DNA from: Mucor racemosus
Taxonomy: Eukaryota > Mucoromycota > Mucoromycetes > Mucorales > Mucoraceae
DNA: 64,000 nucleotides
NCBI GenBank assembly: GCA_027405735.1
Contig: JAPEHQ010000007.1
Coordinates: 2,381,001-2,445,000 of the forward strand
Direction: 5' to 3'
In this document: positions 21,213 to 31,346 of the stretch, one piece after another
How the letters are laid out: every line of letters starts with the position of its first letter
Position numbering within the stretch: position 1 is the stretch's first letter
Notes under the pieces: generated by a model
The model's input: only the letters and a program-made list of their open reading frames with translations
Told to the model about the DNA's origin: nothing
Databases searched by the model: none
Made by a program: the position numbers and the translations under genes

Positions 21213-24200
21213 TTTTTTGCGATATAATTTAGCTAATTCATTTGTTCTTTGTTGGATAGCAGGAAAGACAATATCATTTATAGTTTCAGCGCGTTTTTGC
21301 AATTCTTCAAGTGTCAAAGCTTTCCTGTTGTTTCTATTTATTTTTTTAGGGTCCAAATTTACTTGTCTAGCAAACATCAAGCTAAAAGGAGTACTTGCTG
21401 TACGGTCTTGGACTTTCATATTGATTGCTAGTTGAACAATAGGCAAACGATTATCCCAGTTTTTGGTATCGTTTCCACACATTTTCCTCAACGTTCCGGA
21501 AACAGTTTTCACAGCGTTTTCACTGTGGCCATTTCCTTGTGCGTAATAAGGAGTGCTTTGGATCATTCCAATGTTCAATTTTTTGTAAATATATTCAGAT
21601 AAATTTGATTTAAATTCTTTTCCATTATCAGATAAAGTAACATTTACTGCCAAGCCGTAATCCCCGTACACTGAATTCAACAGATTAGCGATGGTATCAC
21701 TTTGTTTATTGGGTGCAGGGCGAGCAATAATGTATTTTGTACAAATGTCAACAACCACAAGGATATAACAATTCCCTTTTTCAGTTACAGGTAAAGGCCC
21801 AATCATATCCATGCTGATAAAATCAAATGGTTCGTATGATACAACACTTCTTGCAGGATTAAACCCTTTTTTTGCAATGTTATGTAATTGACACTCCTTA
21901 CAGGACATCAAAATTTCTTTGGCATCATTATAGATGGTATTCCAATGAAGACCATGATAAGTGTGGATATGTTTTACAACAGCTGCAATACCAAAATGAC
22001 CAATTTTATGGGCATCATGGATTATCTTTTTACGATCATTTTCAGGAGGGCAGACATAATCAGTTGTGGTTTCTTTGAATTTCTTACTACCGATTTTGAC
22101 TGCAAGTACATTTAGGTCATCATCTTTGGAATAAATCTTTTTTTGTTTTACAATTAGATTTTCTTTTGCTCTTCTCAAGAGGATTATTTTTTCTAATTTC
22201 TTGATTTGTTGAGCGTATTCATCAGCAAGCTCTTCATCTTCGGTTATGGCAGGGTACAATCTCGATAAGCGATCAGCAAGAATATTTTCCATGCCTTTTA
22301 TATGAGCTACTGAGAGATTGTATTCACCCAATATTTCCAAATAACCTTGGAGGGTACTATTTAATGTAGATGATGTGAACAGATAGGTAAGGGCTAAATG
22401 ATCACAGAGTACAGTTATATTGTTATGACCCCATAAAAGAGGTTTATATTTTTGGAAGCCAAATACTATGGCAGCAGTTTCTCTTCTATTTGTAGACCAA
22501 TTTCTTTCGGCACTATTCAAAGATCTGCTCACAAATGCAACATGTTTAATACGACCAAATTCATCCTTTTGAAATAGACATGCAGATATTCCTAGTATAC
22601 TAGCATCAGTTTGCATATAATATGGTTGTGATGGATCAGGCGCATAAAGGATTTGGTTAGACATGAGTATTTGTTTAATTCTTTGTAGTCTATCAGTGTG
22701 CAATTGGGTCCATTTTCCCGCGATATTTTTCTCATTTCGTAGACTATCAATAGGAGCGGATATCTTAGATAGCATTGGACAATAGCTTCTTAAATGGCTT
22801 ATAATACCCATAAGGCTACGTACTTGCTTTGTTGTTTTTGGTATTTCCCAAGAATCGATATTTGACAATCGTTTCGTATCAATCTTGGTTACATTTTTGC
22901 TAATAATGAAGCCCAACAAATATACACTTGTTTGGAAGAACGAACATTTATCAATGTTGATTCTCAAGTTTACTTTGGTTAAACGATTTATTACCAGTTT
23001 GAGCATCAACGAACTTGAAGTTGAGTCTATTCCCCAAACTACGATATCGTCCAAATAATGAGAAATTCCAGCTTGAAATTCATCATCAATCCGACGAATA
23101 TCTTTGTTTTGTTGGATATACAAATTCTTTAATTCAGTTTTAAATTCTTGTTCAATACCATCAAACAAAACACTCATTGTATAAACAAACTGGCTTACAA
23201 GGAATTTTAATCCGAATGGGGCACGACACCATTGGTAAGTCAGGTTGTTATAGCTAAAAATGAGACAACGTCTTGATTCAGGTGATACAGGGTACGCAAA
23301 GTATGCCTGTTTTAGATCCAGAACACTTATTACATTAGCATGACCAGCTACTTTACTAAAGATTTCATCAATTTTTGGTACAGCATAGTTTTCATGACAA
23401 TCTTTATCAGAAATAGCAGCATTAATCCTTCTTAAATCACAACAGATTCGAAGTTTAGTTGTTTTTCCTGTTAGTGGATCACGTTTTGGAACAGCTAATA
23501 AAGGTGAATGGAAGGTGGGATCAGGTTTTGTGCGTTCAACAATGCCATCTTTTAACCACTGTTCAAGCTGTATTTTTATTTCTGCATCTGCATTCACAGC
23601 AAGCGGATATTGACGAACGAAACAATCACTAGGATCTGATATTTTGATTTTTACGACTGATTCTGGCATGGTACATGCTGCATCACTAGGAATTGCCATG
23701 TTTCTATCCAAAGCTGGTTGAATATGATTTAACAATTCTTTCCTTTCGCTTGGTGTACCATAATCAGCTTTTTCTGGGTTGTATATATTTCCATTATCAT
23801 GGTTTATGTCTTCAAATTGCTTTAATTCATTGTCTCTTTCTGAATCAGGGAATTTAAATGCTACACCTTGGAGATAAATGTTCATTTTTGGCAAAATATC
23901 GATACCAAGTAGCACGTCAAATTCAGTAGACAATTCATCATTAAATTCAATGACTTCAAATACATGAGTAAATTTGATGTTATTAGTATATGTAACTTCC
24001 ATTGGTTCTGTTTTGCCAATTCTTTTTACAGTACTATTTTTATTATCATCATTTACAGACAAAAAATTAAGATAACCAGTTGTTTTATATGTTTGAATAT
24101 TTGAGAATTCTTTATTTAATATATTTTTGTTAATAAAACTAATGTCGGCACCCGGGTCAACTTTACCGATAATTCTTCTATTGTTTAATAGGAGTGGGGT

Positions 24201-25643
24201 GATTAGTTTCATATTGTTTTTGTTTTCATTTTTAGTCTTTTTTGACTTACAGATATGAGTATCATTTTCATATACTTCTTTCAAGGCTTGGGCCATCAAA
24301 TCAGTTTCATTTTCTTCTTTCATGTTATCAGAAGTTGAAACAGATAATACATTAACACCACTAGATGGTACCTTTTGTCGTTTTGCAATACGATATTCTT
24401 CGCAAGTGTGTCCATGCTTCCAAGGGCGGCCACAATGACGACAGGGTGTTGAGTTCTTGGTGGCTTTATAAGGTAAGTTACGATCACCTAGCATTCTTGC
24501 CTTAGGTAGAGTAGGTACAGCAGATGAGTTGACAGTAGGAGGACCAGAGGACCCAGATGACAACTTGTCAACAGAAGCAAACTTTCTTTTTGTAGAATCA
24601 CTTTTAGAGCCAAACCAAGAATGGGGAGTCTTTTCACCGAGAAGATCAATAGCAGCATTATGTATTTCACTAGTTGTCCAGGCCTGTCTCTTGGTGTTGG
24701 ATAGCAATACGGTACAAATGTTTAACTGCCATTCTTCAGGTAAAGAGAGAAGAAAAATATCACCAATGGTTAGATCATCACGATTGTAACCGGCTTCACC
24801 AACAGTACGAAAGAAACGATTAGAATATTCATCAACGGACTCATTGAAACCAATCTCCATGTTCATAACAGCACGTCTTTTGTGAATTCTTGAAACAACG
24901 GTACCAAATTTCTTGCTAAAGACCAACTTAACATCATGCCATTTATCAGATTTCAAAACTACAGTTTTCATCCAATCATCCAATTCATAGGACAAAGTGA
25001 GTGGAATGTATTTCCGCCATACATTTTCAATATCTTGACCAGAAGAGTACACTATCTTTTCAAATTCGGACAGAAAATGATCCACTGATTTATAGGCGTC
25101 TTCATTTGGAAAAGGTTTAGCTTTATTATCTTCCAACTGAAATTTTGGAAGATCCCTTTTTGAGATTTTTAAACCAGAAGATGATGAGTTAACAGAGACC
25201 TTGGTAGTGGTAGCAGCAGCAGCAGCAGAAGCAACCTTAAGACCGTCAGAAAGGGTTTTGACATGCTTGTCCAAGTTAGCTACAGTATCACGTAGTTTAT
25301 CCGCTTCATTATCATCAACATTTGGATCACATAGAGCTTTCAAATATGCAGTTTGTGCATTTTCCTTCTTGAGAAAAACCTTTTTTAGTACTTCGGTTAA
25401 TGTTGGAGACTTGGTAACAGGATGGGGTGGAGCAGCTTCAGGTGTTTTGTCTTCAGCTTTTTCTTCACCTTCTTCAATGGTAGCAGCAGGGGATTCAGCA
25501 ATATTCATGTCATTTAATCTTTTGGTAGTAATGGGTAAGTTTTCCATTTCAATATCCTCTTCAGGGATAGTAGATGGCAACGCATCTTCAGGTTCAGGAG
25601 ACGAGAGAGGAGAACTACCAGTAGAGAGTATAGAGGTTGACAT
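21129..25643 (-). CDS. gag-pol polyprotein, frameshifted near its end
   Basis: 1504 codons from the ATG of MSTSILST (25643). The frame is also open upstream into the LTR. Gag shows a capsid-like helical region and a Cys/His knuckle (PCRHCGRPWKHGHTC, about 24402-24446). Protease has VDPGADISFI (about 24142-24171), with Pro in place of the usual Ser/Thr. RT carries CCDLRRINAA, SVLDLKQAYF and SHYLDDIVV (YLDD at 23047-23058). RNase H has YYMQTDASILG and NWSTNRRETAA. Integrase has an HHCC finger (HKIGHFG..HIHTYH..CKECQ) and the D,D,E residues in FISMDMIGP, TLSDNGKEF and GNGHSENAV. After RKKV (about 21213) the annotated frame runs off; homology to the GPY/F module continues one base over. Confidence 0.95.
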   Translation of the reverse strand: MSTSILSTGSSPLSSPEPEDALPSTIPEEDIEMENLPITTKRLNDMNIAESPAATIEEGEEKAEDKTPEAAPPHPVTKSPTLTEVLKKVFLKKENAQTAYLKALCDPNVDDNEADKLRDTVANLDKHVKTLSDGLKVASAAAAATTTKVSVNSSSSGLKISKRDLPKFQLEDNKAKPFPNEDAYKSVDHFLSEFEKIVYSSGQDIENVWRKYIPLTLSYELDDWMKTVVLKSDKWHDVKLVFSKKFGTVVSRIHKRRAVMNMEIGFNESVDEYSNRFFRTVGEAGYNRDDLTIGDIFLLSLPEEWQLNICTVLLSNTKRQAWTTSEIHNAAIDLLGEKTPHSWFGSKSDSTKRKFASVDKLSSGSSGPPTVNSSAVPTLPKARMLGDRNLPYKATKNSTPCRHCGRPWKHGHTCEEYRIAKRQKVPSSGVNVLSVSTSDNMKEENETDLMAQALKEVYENDTHICKSKKTKNENKNNMKLITPLLLNNRRIIGKVDPGADISFINKNILNKEFSNIQTYKTTGYLNFLSVNDDNKNSTVKRIGKTEPMEVTYTNNIKFTHVFEVIEFNDELSTEFDVLLGIDILPKMNIYLQGVAFKFPDSERDNELKQFEDINHDNGNIYNPEKADYGTPSERKELLNHIQPALDRNMAIPSDAACTMPESVVKIKISDPSDCFVRQYPLAVNADAEIKIQLEQWLKDGIVERTKPDPTFHSPLLAVPKRDPLTGKTTKLRICCDLRRINAAISDKDCHENYAVPKIDEIFSKVAGHANVISVLDLKQAYFAYPVSPESRRCLIFSYNNLTYQWCRAPFGLKFLVSQFVYTMSVLFDGIEQEFKTELKNLYIQQNKDIRRIDDEFQAGISHYLDDIVVWGIDSTSSSLMLKLVINRLTKVNLRINIDKCSFFQTSVYLLGFIISKNVTKIDTKRLSNIDSWEIPKTTKQVRSLMGIISHLRSYCPMLSKISAPIDSLRNEKNIAGKWTQLHTDRLQRIKQILMSNQILYAPDPSQPYYMQTDASILGISACLFQKDEFGRIKHVAFVSRSLNSAERNWSTNRRETAAIVFGFQKYKPLLWGHNNITVLCDHLALTYLFTSSTLNSTLQGYLEILGEYNLSVAHIKGMENILADRLSRLYPAITEDEELADEYAQQIKKLEKIILLRRAKENLIVKQKKIYSKDDDLNVLAVKIGSKKFKETTTDYVCPPENDRKKIIHDAHKIGHFGIAAVVKHIHTYHGLHWNTIYNDAKEILMSCKECQLHNIAKKGFNPARSVVSYEPFDFISMDMIGPLPVTEKGNCYILVVVDICTKYIIARPAPNKQSDTIANLLNSVYGDYGLAVNVTLSDNGKEFKSNLSEYIYKKLNIGMIQSTPYYAQGNGHSENAVKTVSGTLRKMCGNDTKNWDNRLPIVQLAINMKVQDRTASTPFSLMFARQVNLDPKKINRNNRKALTLEELQKRAETINDIVFPAIQQRTNELAKLYRKKVQSKTLHNRKHSSWYTCDDTFCRRSIK

Positions 25644-25664
25644 AATAAAAAAAATCAATGATTT

Positions 25665-25730
25665 GATTGTAACAGTAAAAAATGCAGTAAAATATGGGTG
25701 TAAAAAGCGATAAAGAATACTGTTAAAATC
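25665..25730 (-). promoter_or_regulatory. candidate self-priming hairpin (primer-binding site with LTR complement)
   Basis: On the sense (minus) strand GATTTTAACAGTA (25730-25718, in the LTR) can pair with TACTGTTACAATC (25677-25665, next to the LTR end), 12 of 13 positions, with a 40-base loop. No TGG-starting site complementary to a tRNA 3' end follows the LTR. A TATAAATA on the minus strand at about 25790-25783 would place a transcript start near the first arm. Confidence 0.6.
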
Positions 25731-26165
25731 CTTCTTTATTAAAATATGGATAATGTGCAATAAAATGGTTATTCTACGTCTCTATTTATATTATTTGGTG
25801 ATTATTTACTATCTTGCAATTGCATTGCAATTGTCAACGATTCCATTAATTTTGAGTATAAATGTTGGGTTGTTTGGTTATTGATTTGGTGGATCAAGAA
25901 CGGTGTTTTAAATATAGTTTGTCAATCATGCTTTCAGAACAGCCCTTACTTGTTCTACTTGATAAGCATGTACTTTTTGTATCTTTTATTTAGGATATCC
26001 CACATTACTTTAGTATTTTAGCATCTCTTATTTGAGTATTATACCCTTGCTATCTTTATGCAATTGTCTATTTACTATATAGTCTTATCTTTGATAGCAT
26101 GGTTTCAAATGAGATGACATTTAATTTAGGTATTTTATGATGGGAATCTAGCTTAGTTCACTTCA
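25683..26165 (-). repeat. 5' LTR of the chromovirus
   Basis: 483 bp, identical by eye with 19806-20288. It contains the minus-strand TATAAATA at about 25783-25790 and abuts GGAGG of the target duplication at 26166. Confidence 0.95.
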
Positions 26166-26830
26166 GGAGGTACCTTTTTGTATACATTTTTGAGAATATC
26201 TCCACGAAAAATCAATATTTTGAAAAACTCTAAATTGGATCTGAGAGAGCTCAACGAGCTGGATGACATGAATGAAAAAAAAATGTTGCTCAATTTAACC
26301 AATATTTTGAAACCTACTATAGAAATGCCCAAAAAAATGAAAAAAAAATAAAAGTGCTCAGAATTTTTTTATATTGAAATATGTTATAGAGCAGTTTAAA
26401 ACAAGTAAATTTTATTATTGGAAGGTGGTAGTATAGCTTAATTTTTTTCTGGAGATATGAAGTCTCAAAGTTTTCAGTCCATTAGCAGTAAAATACGCGT
26501 AAAAAATCTGAAACCTTAGCACTCAAAAATTAATACCAACTGCAAAAAGTAGGATATTTCCGGATACTCATTTTTGGATTAAAGCTGAACATCTCAGGTA
26601 CATTGGCATATAATTTTTTCTTGGTGTTATTTAGTGAAAAAAAAAGTAGAGCAGGAACGAAAAATGAGACCCAGTTTTCAAAGAAAAAGCAGTAAATTTA
26701 CGTGTTTTTGAGTCTTTCGTGAAATATAAAATAAATTTAGGAATAGGTAGCATAATGTGACCGATTTATGTCTGTTTAGTAATGTCTAAGGTATATCATA
26801 AAGAATGCTTAGTATGAGGTTAGCTATAGA
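26166..26830 (+). repeat. copy R2 of the dispersed repeat family, right part
   Basis: Continues the sequence interrupted at 19805: ..CCAGAAATGGAGG / GGAGGTACC..CATTTTTGAGAATATCTCCACG, as in 15960-16025 and 37120-37190. It includes GAGAGAGCTCAACGAGC, AAATACGCGTAAA and CATCTCAGGTACATTGGC. Confidence 0.8.
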
Positions 26831-27443
26831 AAAAAAGGCACGCTCTGTTTTTAAAGAATGAAAGCTATGAAAATTCAATTTTTTGAAAATTTAAATTTTG
26901 CTCAACCAGATACCTACAAAAAAATACAAAATCCATTTTAAAATGTGGTGTACATTGTGGTGACAGTAATTTACAGGATGGAATTCTGAGCGACTTATTA
27001 ATACAAAGCTTCAATTCATTAGATTGTATTCTATGGAAGATGACCACAAAGCAATTAAATTGTACGCTCTCAAGTTCTAATTTTGAATGAAATGTATGCT
27101 TAACACTAGTGATTCATTATACAGATACTCCGCAACAGAATACGATAATCTACTGAATGTTCCATAATCACTCTCGAGAAAAAAAAACCACTTTGACTCT
27201 TATTTATGTATTAAGAGGTCTTGGGATAAAGAATGCTATCTCATCTTTTTTTCTTTCAATTAATCATCTAATAAAAGTTGGATATCCATATTTTTTTTTG
27301 GTGCAATTTGATCTAGCCTCTCGCAATTGATATACCGCGATACCCTTTTCGTTGCTCTGTTCATTTCTTCGTTCGCCTAAAAAATCTTTTCCTTGCTGTG
27401 TTTCTAAAATTATTCTTTTCTCTTCCACAATACTCTTTGAATA
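26831..27443. other. intergenic, promoter side of NAA15
   Basis: AT-rich spacer between repeat copy R2 and the NAA15 start. No gene and no clear element are seen. 27300-27420 is T/C-rich, as before other genes here. Confidence 0.5.
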
Positions 27444-29928
27444 ATGGCTACCATCAAGAGAGAGCTTCCTGCCAAAGAAGCCGCAGTTTTCAGAAATCTT
27501 TTGGTAATTATATATTTAATAGATTAGAGCGCGCGCCATTTATTAATACAAGTCTTTAGAAAAATTATGAACTTCGTCAATATAAAAAAGGTTTGAAGTT
27601 GGCCGAAGGCATTCTTAAAAAGTATCCTGATCATGGTGGTAAATTATTCTTCATATTTGACATTTTGCATTTTTTTTTCTTAATTTAATGTTATATTAGA
27701 AACTATGGCAATGAAGGGTTTATTTTTGAATAATCTCGAAAAGAAAGAAGAAGGCTACGAATATGTCAAGAAGGGCCTTTTGAAGGATTTGACTTCTCAT
27801 ATCTGTAAGTGTTGATAAATGGAAGGGGGAGTGTACGTGTACAATCAACTAAAGTTGGACTATTATAGGTTGGCATGTTTACGGTCTTTTGTACCGTGCT
27901 GACAAAAATTACGAGGAAGCTGCCAAGTGTTATGCTAATGCCTTGAAATTTAACAAGAACGACTTTAACATTCTTCGTGATTACGCTATTCTTCAAACCC
28001 AAATGCGCAATTACGATGCTTTGGTTGTAAGTTGATTTAAAAGAAATTTTACGTTTAGGGATACAGACAACTCAATCTTTATTTTTGAGATTAGGATACT
28101 CGCACCAAATTATTAGAAGCTAAACCTCAAAACCCTCCTTTCTGGCTTGGTTTGGCTATCGCTTATCAACTTGTTAACGAACCTCAAAATGGTGTCAAGG
28201 TTTTGAACACTCATGCTGAATCTAATATTCCTGTAAGAATTGAAAAGATGCAATCGTGTATTTAGAGAGTTAACATTTAATATGCAGGCTGCCACCACCG
28301 ATTTTGAAAAATCCGAATTACTCATGTATCATAATATGTTATTGGAAGAAACTGCTGATTTCCAAAGCGCTTTAGATCACCTCAACGAAATCGAGCCTCA
28401 AGTTACAGATAAGAGAGCATGGAAGGAGAAGAATGCATTGTATTTGGAAAAATTGGGTAGAAAGGAGGAAGCCGAAAAAGCTTATAGAATTTTGATCAGT
28501 GAAAATCCTCACAACATTGCTTATATCAAAGAGCTTTTATCTCTCAAGGAGAAGAGTGAAGTCAATGGTCTTCTTTCTGATCTTTTCAATCAATATCCTC
28601 GCTCTAAAGCCATTGAACATTTGATCCTTCAGCATGCTGAAGGTGATTCTTTCAAGGTCAAGGTTGAGGCTTCTCTTCAAAATGGTTTAAGAAAGGGTAT
28701 TCCATCTTTGTTTGCTTCAATGAAGAAATACTATGCTGATGCCGAAAAGAAACGCATTATTGAAGAGCTTGTTGCTGGTTACCTTGCCTCTTTAGAAAAG
28801 AATGGTACCTTTGGCACTGAATCTGCCAAGGAGCCTCCTACTGCTTTATTGTGGACTTTATACTATGTTGCAAAGCAACATGATTTCCACAAGGAAAATG
28901 AAAAGGCTCTTGAAGTTATCAATAAGGCTATTGCCCATACACCTACCGTTGTTGAGCTTTACATGACAAAGGGTAGAATTTTGAAGCACACTGGTCAAGT
29001 TGAAGAAGCTTCCAAGATTATGAATGAAGCTCGTGAAATGGATCTCCAAGATCGTTTTATCAACTCCAAATGTGCCAAATATCTTTTGCGTGCTGGTCAT
29101 ATTGATGAGGCTGAACGTGTTTTGGGTATGTTTACTCGTAAAGATGTTGCTACTGTTCAAGATTTGACCGATATGCAATGTCAATGGTTCATGACTGAGG
29201 AAGGTAATGCCTATCTCCGCAAGAAAGAATATGGCAAAGCCTTGAAGCGTTTCCACAGTTTGGAAAAATTCTACGTTGATTACTTTGATGATCAATTTGA
29301 TTTCCATAGTTATTGTTTGCGCAAGTTGACTCTTCGTTCTTATGTGAGCGCATTACGTTGGGAAGATAAGCTTAGAGCCCATCCTTATTACCTCAAGGCT
29401 GCTAAGGGAGCTGTTGAATCTTATTTGGCTCTTGCCGATAAACCCAAAGAAGGTGATGAGTTTGATGAAACCAATATGACTGAAGCTGAGAAGAAGAAGG
29501 CTAGAAATAAGGCTCGTAAGGCTGCATTGAAGGCACAACAAGATGCCGAAGCCAAGAAGGTACAGGTCAAGGAAGAAGCTGCTAAACAAAAGCACGATAA
29601 GAAACCAGTTGACTCTGATCCTGAGGGAGAAAAGTATCTCAATACCGAGAAACCCTTAGAAGATGCTCTTCAATTTGTAAAGCCATTAGAATTATTAGCG
29701 CCTAATAATGTTGAAGTTCATGCCCTTGGTTTCGAGATTTACATTCGTCAACAAAAGTATTTGTTAGCTGCCAAGTCTCTCTCCAAGATTGCCAAGATTG
29801 ATAAGAATAGCACTTATTTCAAGGGTAATTTAGATAGATTTGAAGCAGCCGTCAAGGCACATGCTGATTTGGATCCTAAGATTAAGCAAGTTATTGATAT
29901 TCAACTTGCTGAAATCAACAAGGCTTAA
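27444..29928 (+). CDS. NAT1: NatA auxiliary subunit NAA15/Nat1 (TPR protein)
   Basis: Six exons: 27444-27503, 27560-27638, 27700-27804, 27869-28026, 28095-28232, 28288-29928; 726 aa. It starts [20 protein letters not shown] and continues [37 protein letters not shown], the conserved N-terminus of the ribosome-anchored scaffold of the NatA N-terminal acetyltransferase, which holds catalytic Naa10. Many TPR-like helix pairs follow ([48 protein letters not shown]). The Lys/Ala-rich segment about residues 590-640 ([19 protein letters not shown]) is the usual basic region of Naa15, involved in ribosome contact. It is shorter than yeast Nat1 (about 850 aa) but ends in a normal helical C-terminus. 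It is convergent with the gene at 30189. Confidence 0.93.
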
Positions 29929-30188
29929 AAAAACCAGCTGTTTACCTTTTTCCTTTCCTTCACAAAAATTACACATTTTTCATATAATAAATAGAAGTTT
30001 TTCATTTGTTAAATTCTATATTGATTTAGCTGCTGTCAGTGTTTTCTTAATGAGATGATTAAATTATTTTTGTGCTGCAGAATTTACTAATATTTACATG
30101 CAATTTAAGCAGTTTCAGTTTTACTGCTGGTTACTTTGTTCAATTAAGCTTTGTTTATAATATGTAGTTTTATTGAATAGAAAAAACA

Positions 30189-31346
30189 TTAAATATAAGT
30201 CTCTCGTTTGCCTGATTTCGAGGATCGTAGAATGGCATCAATTTGACGATGACGAATAATGGCATCTTCAAAAGTAGTAATACCGTCAAACCTATTCAAT
30301 TGTGGTTGCCAATGTTCAGAGTTTTTGGCTTTTGCATAATCTTGATAGAATGATTGTAGGTTTCCAGTTATAGGCTCATACTCTGTACGAAATTCTTCAA
30401 CAGGAAGAGCATTTCCATTATCGTCCAACTTGGAAATCTTGATTGATTCTTTTTCCATTTCAATATAAAGAGAGGTTGAAGAGAATACAATGTCACCTTT
30501 AGATCCATGAATTTCCCAGCGGAATCCTTCCTCTTTTGTTAGAGCTGAAGGTTGTAAACCACGGATATGAACAGATGCAGTAGCACCAGATTGTAGAATA
30601 CCTTGTACAAGAACTTGATCTGGAGTATCTTTGGTAGTTTTATATCCCCTTAAAACATTCTTGCCATCATTATCAGTACCGATGACATCAATATCTTTGA
30701 ATTGAGTTTTAACAATGGCATTCAGGAACTCAAATTCACCGAGTACAAATGCAAAAGCATCCAGATCATGTCCTGCAGCGATTGTAAGTAAATTTGCTCC
30801 GTTTTTTTTACTGTTTGTATATTCAGGAAAACTTTCATGATGAAACTGAGACCATATATTAGTACGTCCCAAGAAATTGGTGGAAACAACCTTTCCAATT
30901 GCACCAGATTCGACCAATTCTTTTACTTTGATTATAGATGGGGCTTTACGTGCTTGCAAAACAACACCAGTCTTGACATTTTTGGCCTTGGCTAATTCGG
31001 CAAGTTCTTCAGCTTCCTGCAAGCCATTTCCTAATGGCCATTCAGAGATTACATCCTTTCCAGCTTCAAGTGCAGCATGTATATATTCATAATGATGTGG
31101 AACTTTGACAGATACAACAATTGTATCGGCCTCTCCTTCTGACAATAGGTCTTGAATAGATTCAAAAACTTGGGCGTCTTGAAGATTGTTCTTTTCTTTA
31201 CTTGCTTTTCCAGCTTCCAATGTAGAATTGACGATTGCAGTGATCTTGTATGGGCTATCCTTAATGAGACGAAGGCCAGGAAGGTGCGCTTTACCTGCCC
31301 AGCTGTATCCTGCGCTTAAGCCGACGAAACCTAAATTTGTACTCAT
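30189..31346 (-). CDS. Gal80-like protein, Gfo/Idh/MocA oxidoreductase family
   Basis: Single exon, 385 aa. The N-terminal Rossmann half (LGFVGLSAGYSWAGKAHLPG, VVSVKVPHHYEYIHAALEAG) is followed by the family's alpha/beta C-terminal domain (VVSTNFLGRTNIW.., HDLDAFAFVLGEF). The GYSWAGKAHLP pattern and overall order are those of the Gal80 branch. The usual catalytic EKP motif is replaced by EWP (VISEWPLGNG), so the dehydrogenase lysine is missing. In yeast Gal80 this branch is a non-enzymatic NAD(P)-binding repressor that holds Gal4. Whether this protein is a regulator or an enzyme with other residues cannot be decided. No introns, unlike most genes here. Confidence 0.85.
   Translation of the reverse strand: MSTNLGFVGLSAGYSWAGKAHLPGLRLIKDSPYKITAIVNSTLEAGKASKEKNNLQDAQVFESIQDLLSEGEADTIVVSVKVPHHYEYIHAALEAGKDVISEWPLGNGLQEAEELAELAKAKNVKTGVVLQARKAPSIIKVKELVESGAIGKVVSTNFLGRTNIWSQFHHESFPEYTNSKKNGANLLTIAAGHDLDAFAFVLGEFEFLNAIVKTQFKDIDVIGTDNDGKNVLRGYKTTKDTPDQVLVQGILQSGATASVHIRGLQPSALTKEEGFRWEIHGSKGDIVFSSTSLYIEMEKESIKISKLDDNGNALPVEEFRTEYEPITGNLQSFYQDYAKAKNSEHWQPQLNRFDGITTFEDAIIRHRQIDAILRSSKSGKRETYI

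Larger units (their letters stand above)
19806..26165 (-). mobile_element. complete Ty3/gypsy chromovirus (6360 bp), minus strand
   Basis: LTR-flanked element with 5-bp target duplication GGAGG (19801-19805 and 26166-26170). Order on the minus strand: 5' LTR, primer-binding region 25644-25682, gag-pol from 25643, integrase with GPY/F module, chromodomain, a 3' untranslated stretch containing an A30 tract (sense strand, 20474-20503), polypurine tract 20289-20300, 3' LTR. The two 483-bp LTRs show no difference that I can find by eye, so insertion is recent. It sits inside, and splits, repeat copy R2. The chromodomain and self-priming-type leader suggest the Tf1/sushi side of chromoviruses. Confidence 0.95.

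Noticed and set aside
25644..25760. N-terminal extension of gag-pol starting in the LTR (ATG at 25760)
   Set aside because: It reads through U5 and the primer-binding region; MSTSILST at 25643 is the natural gag start.
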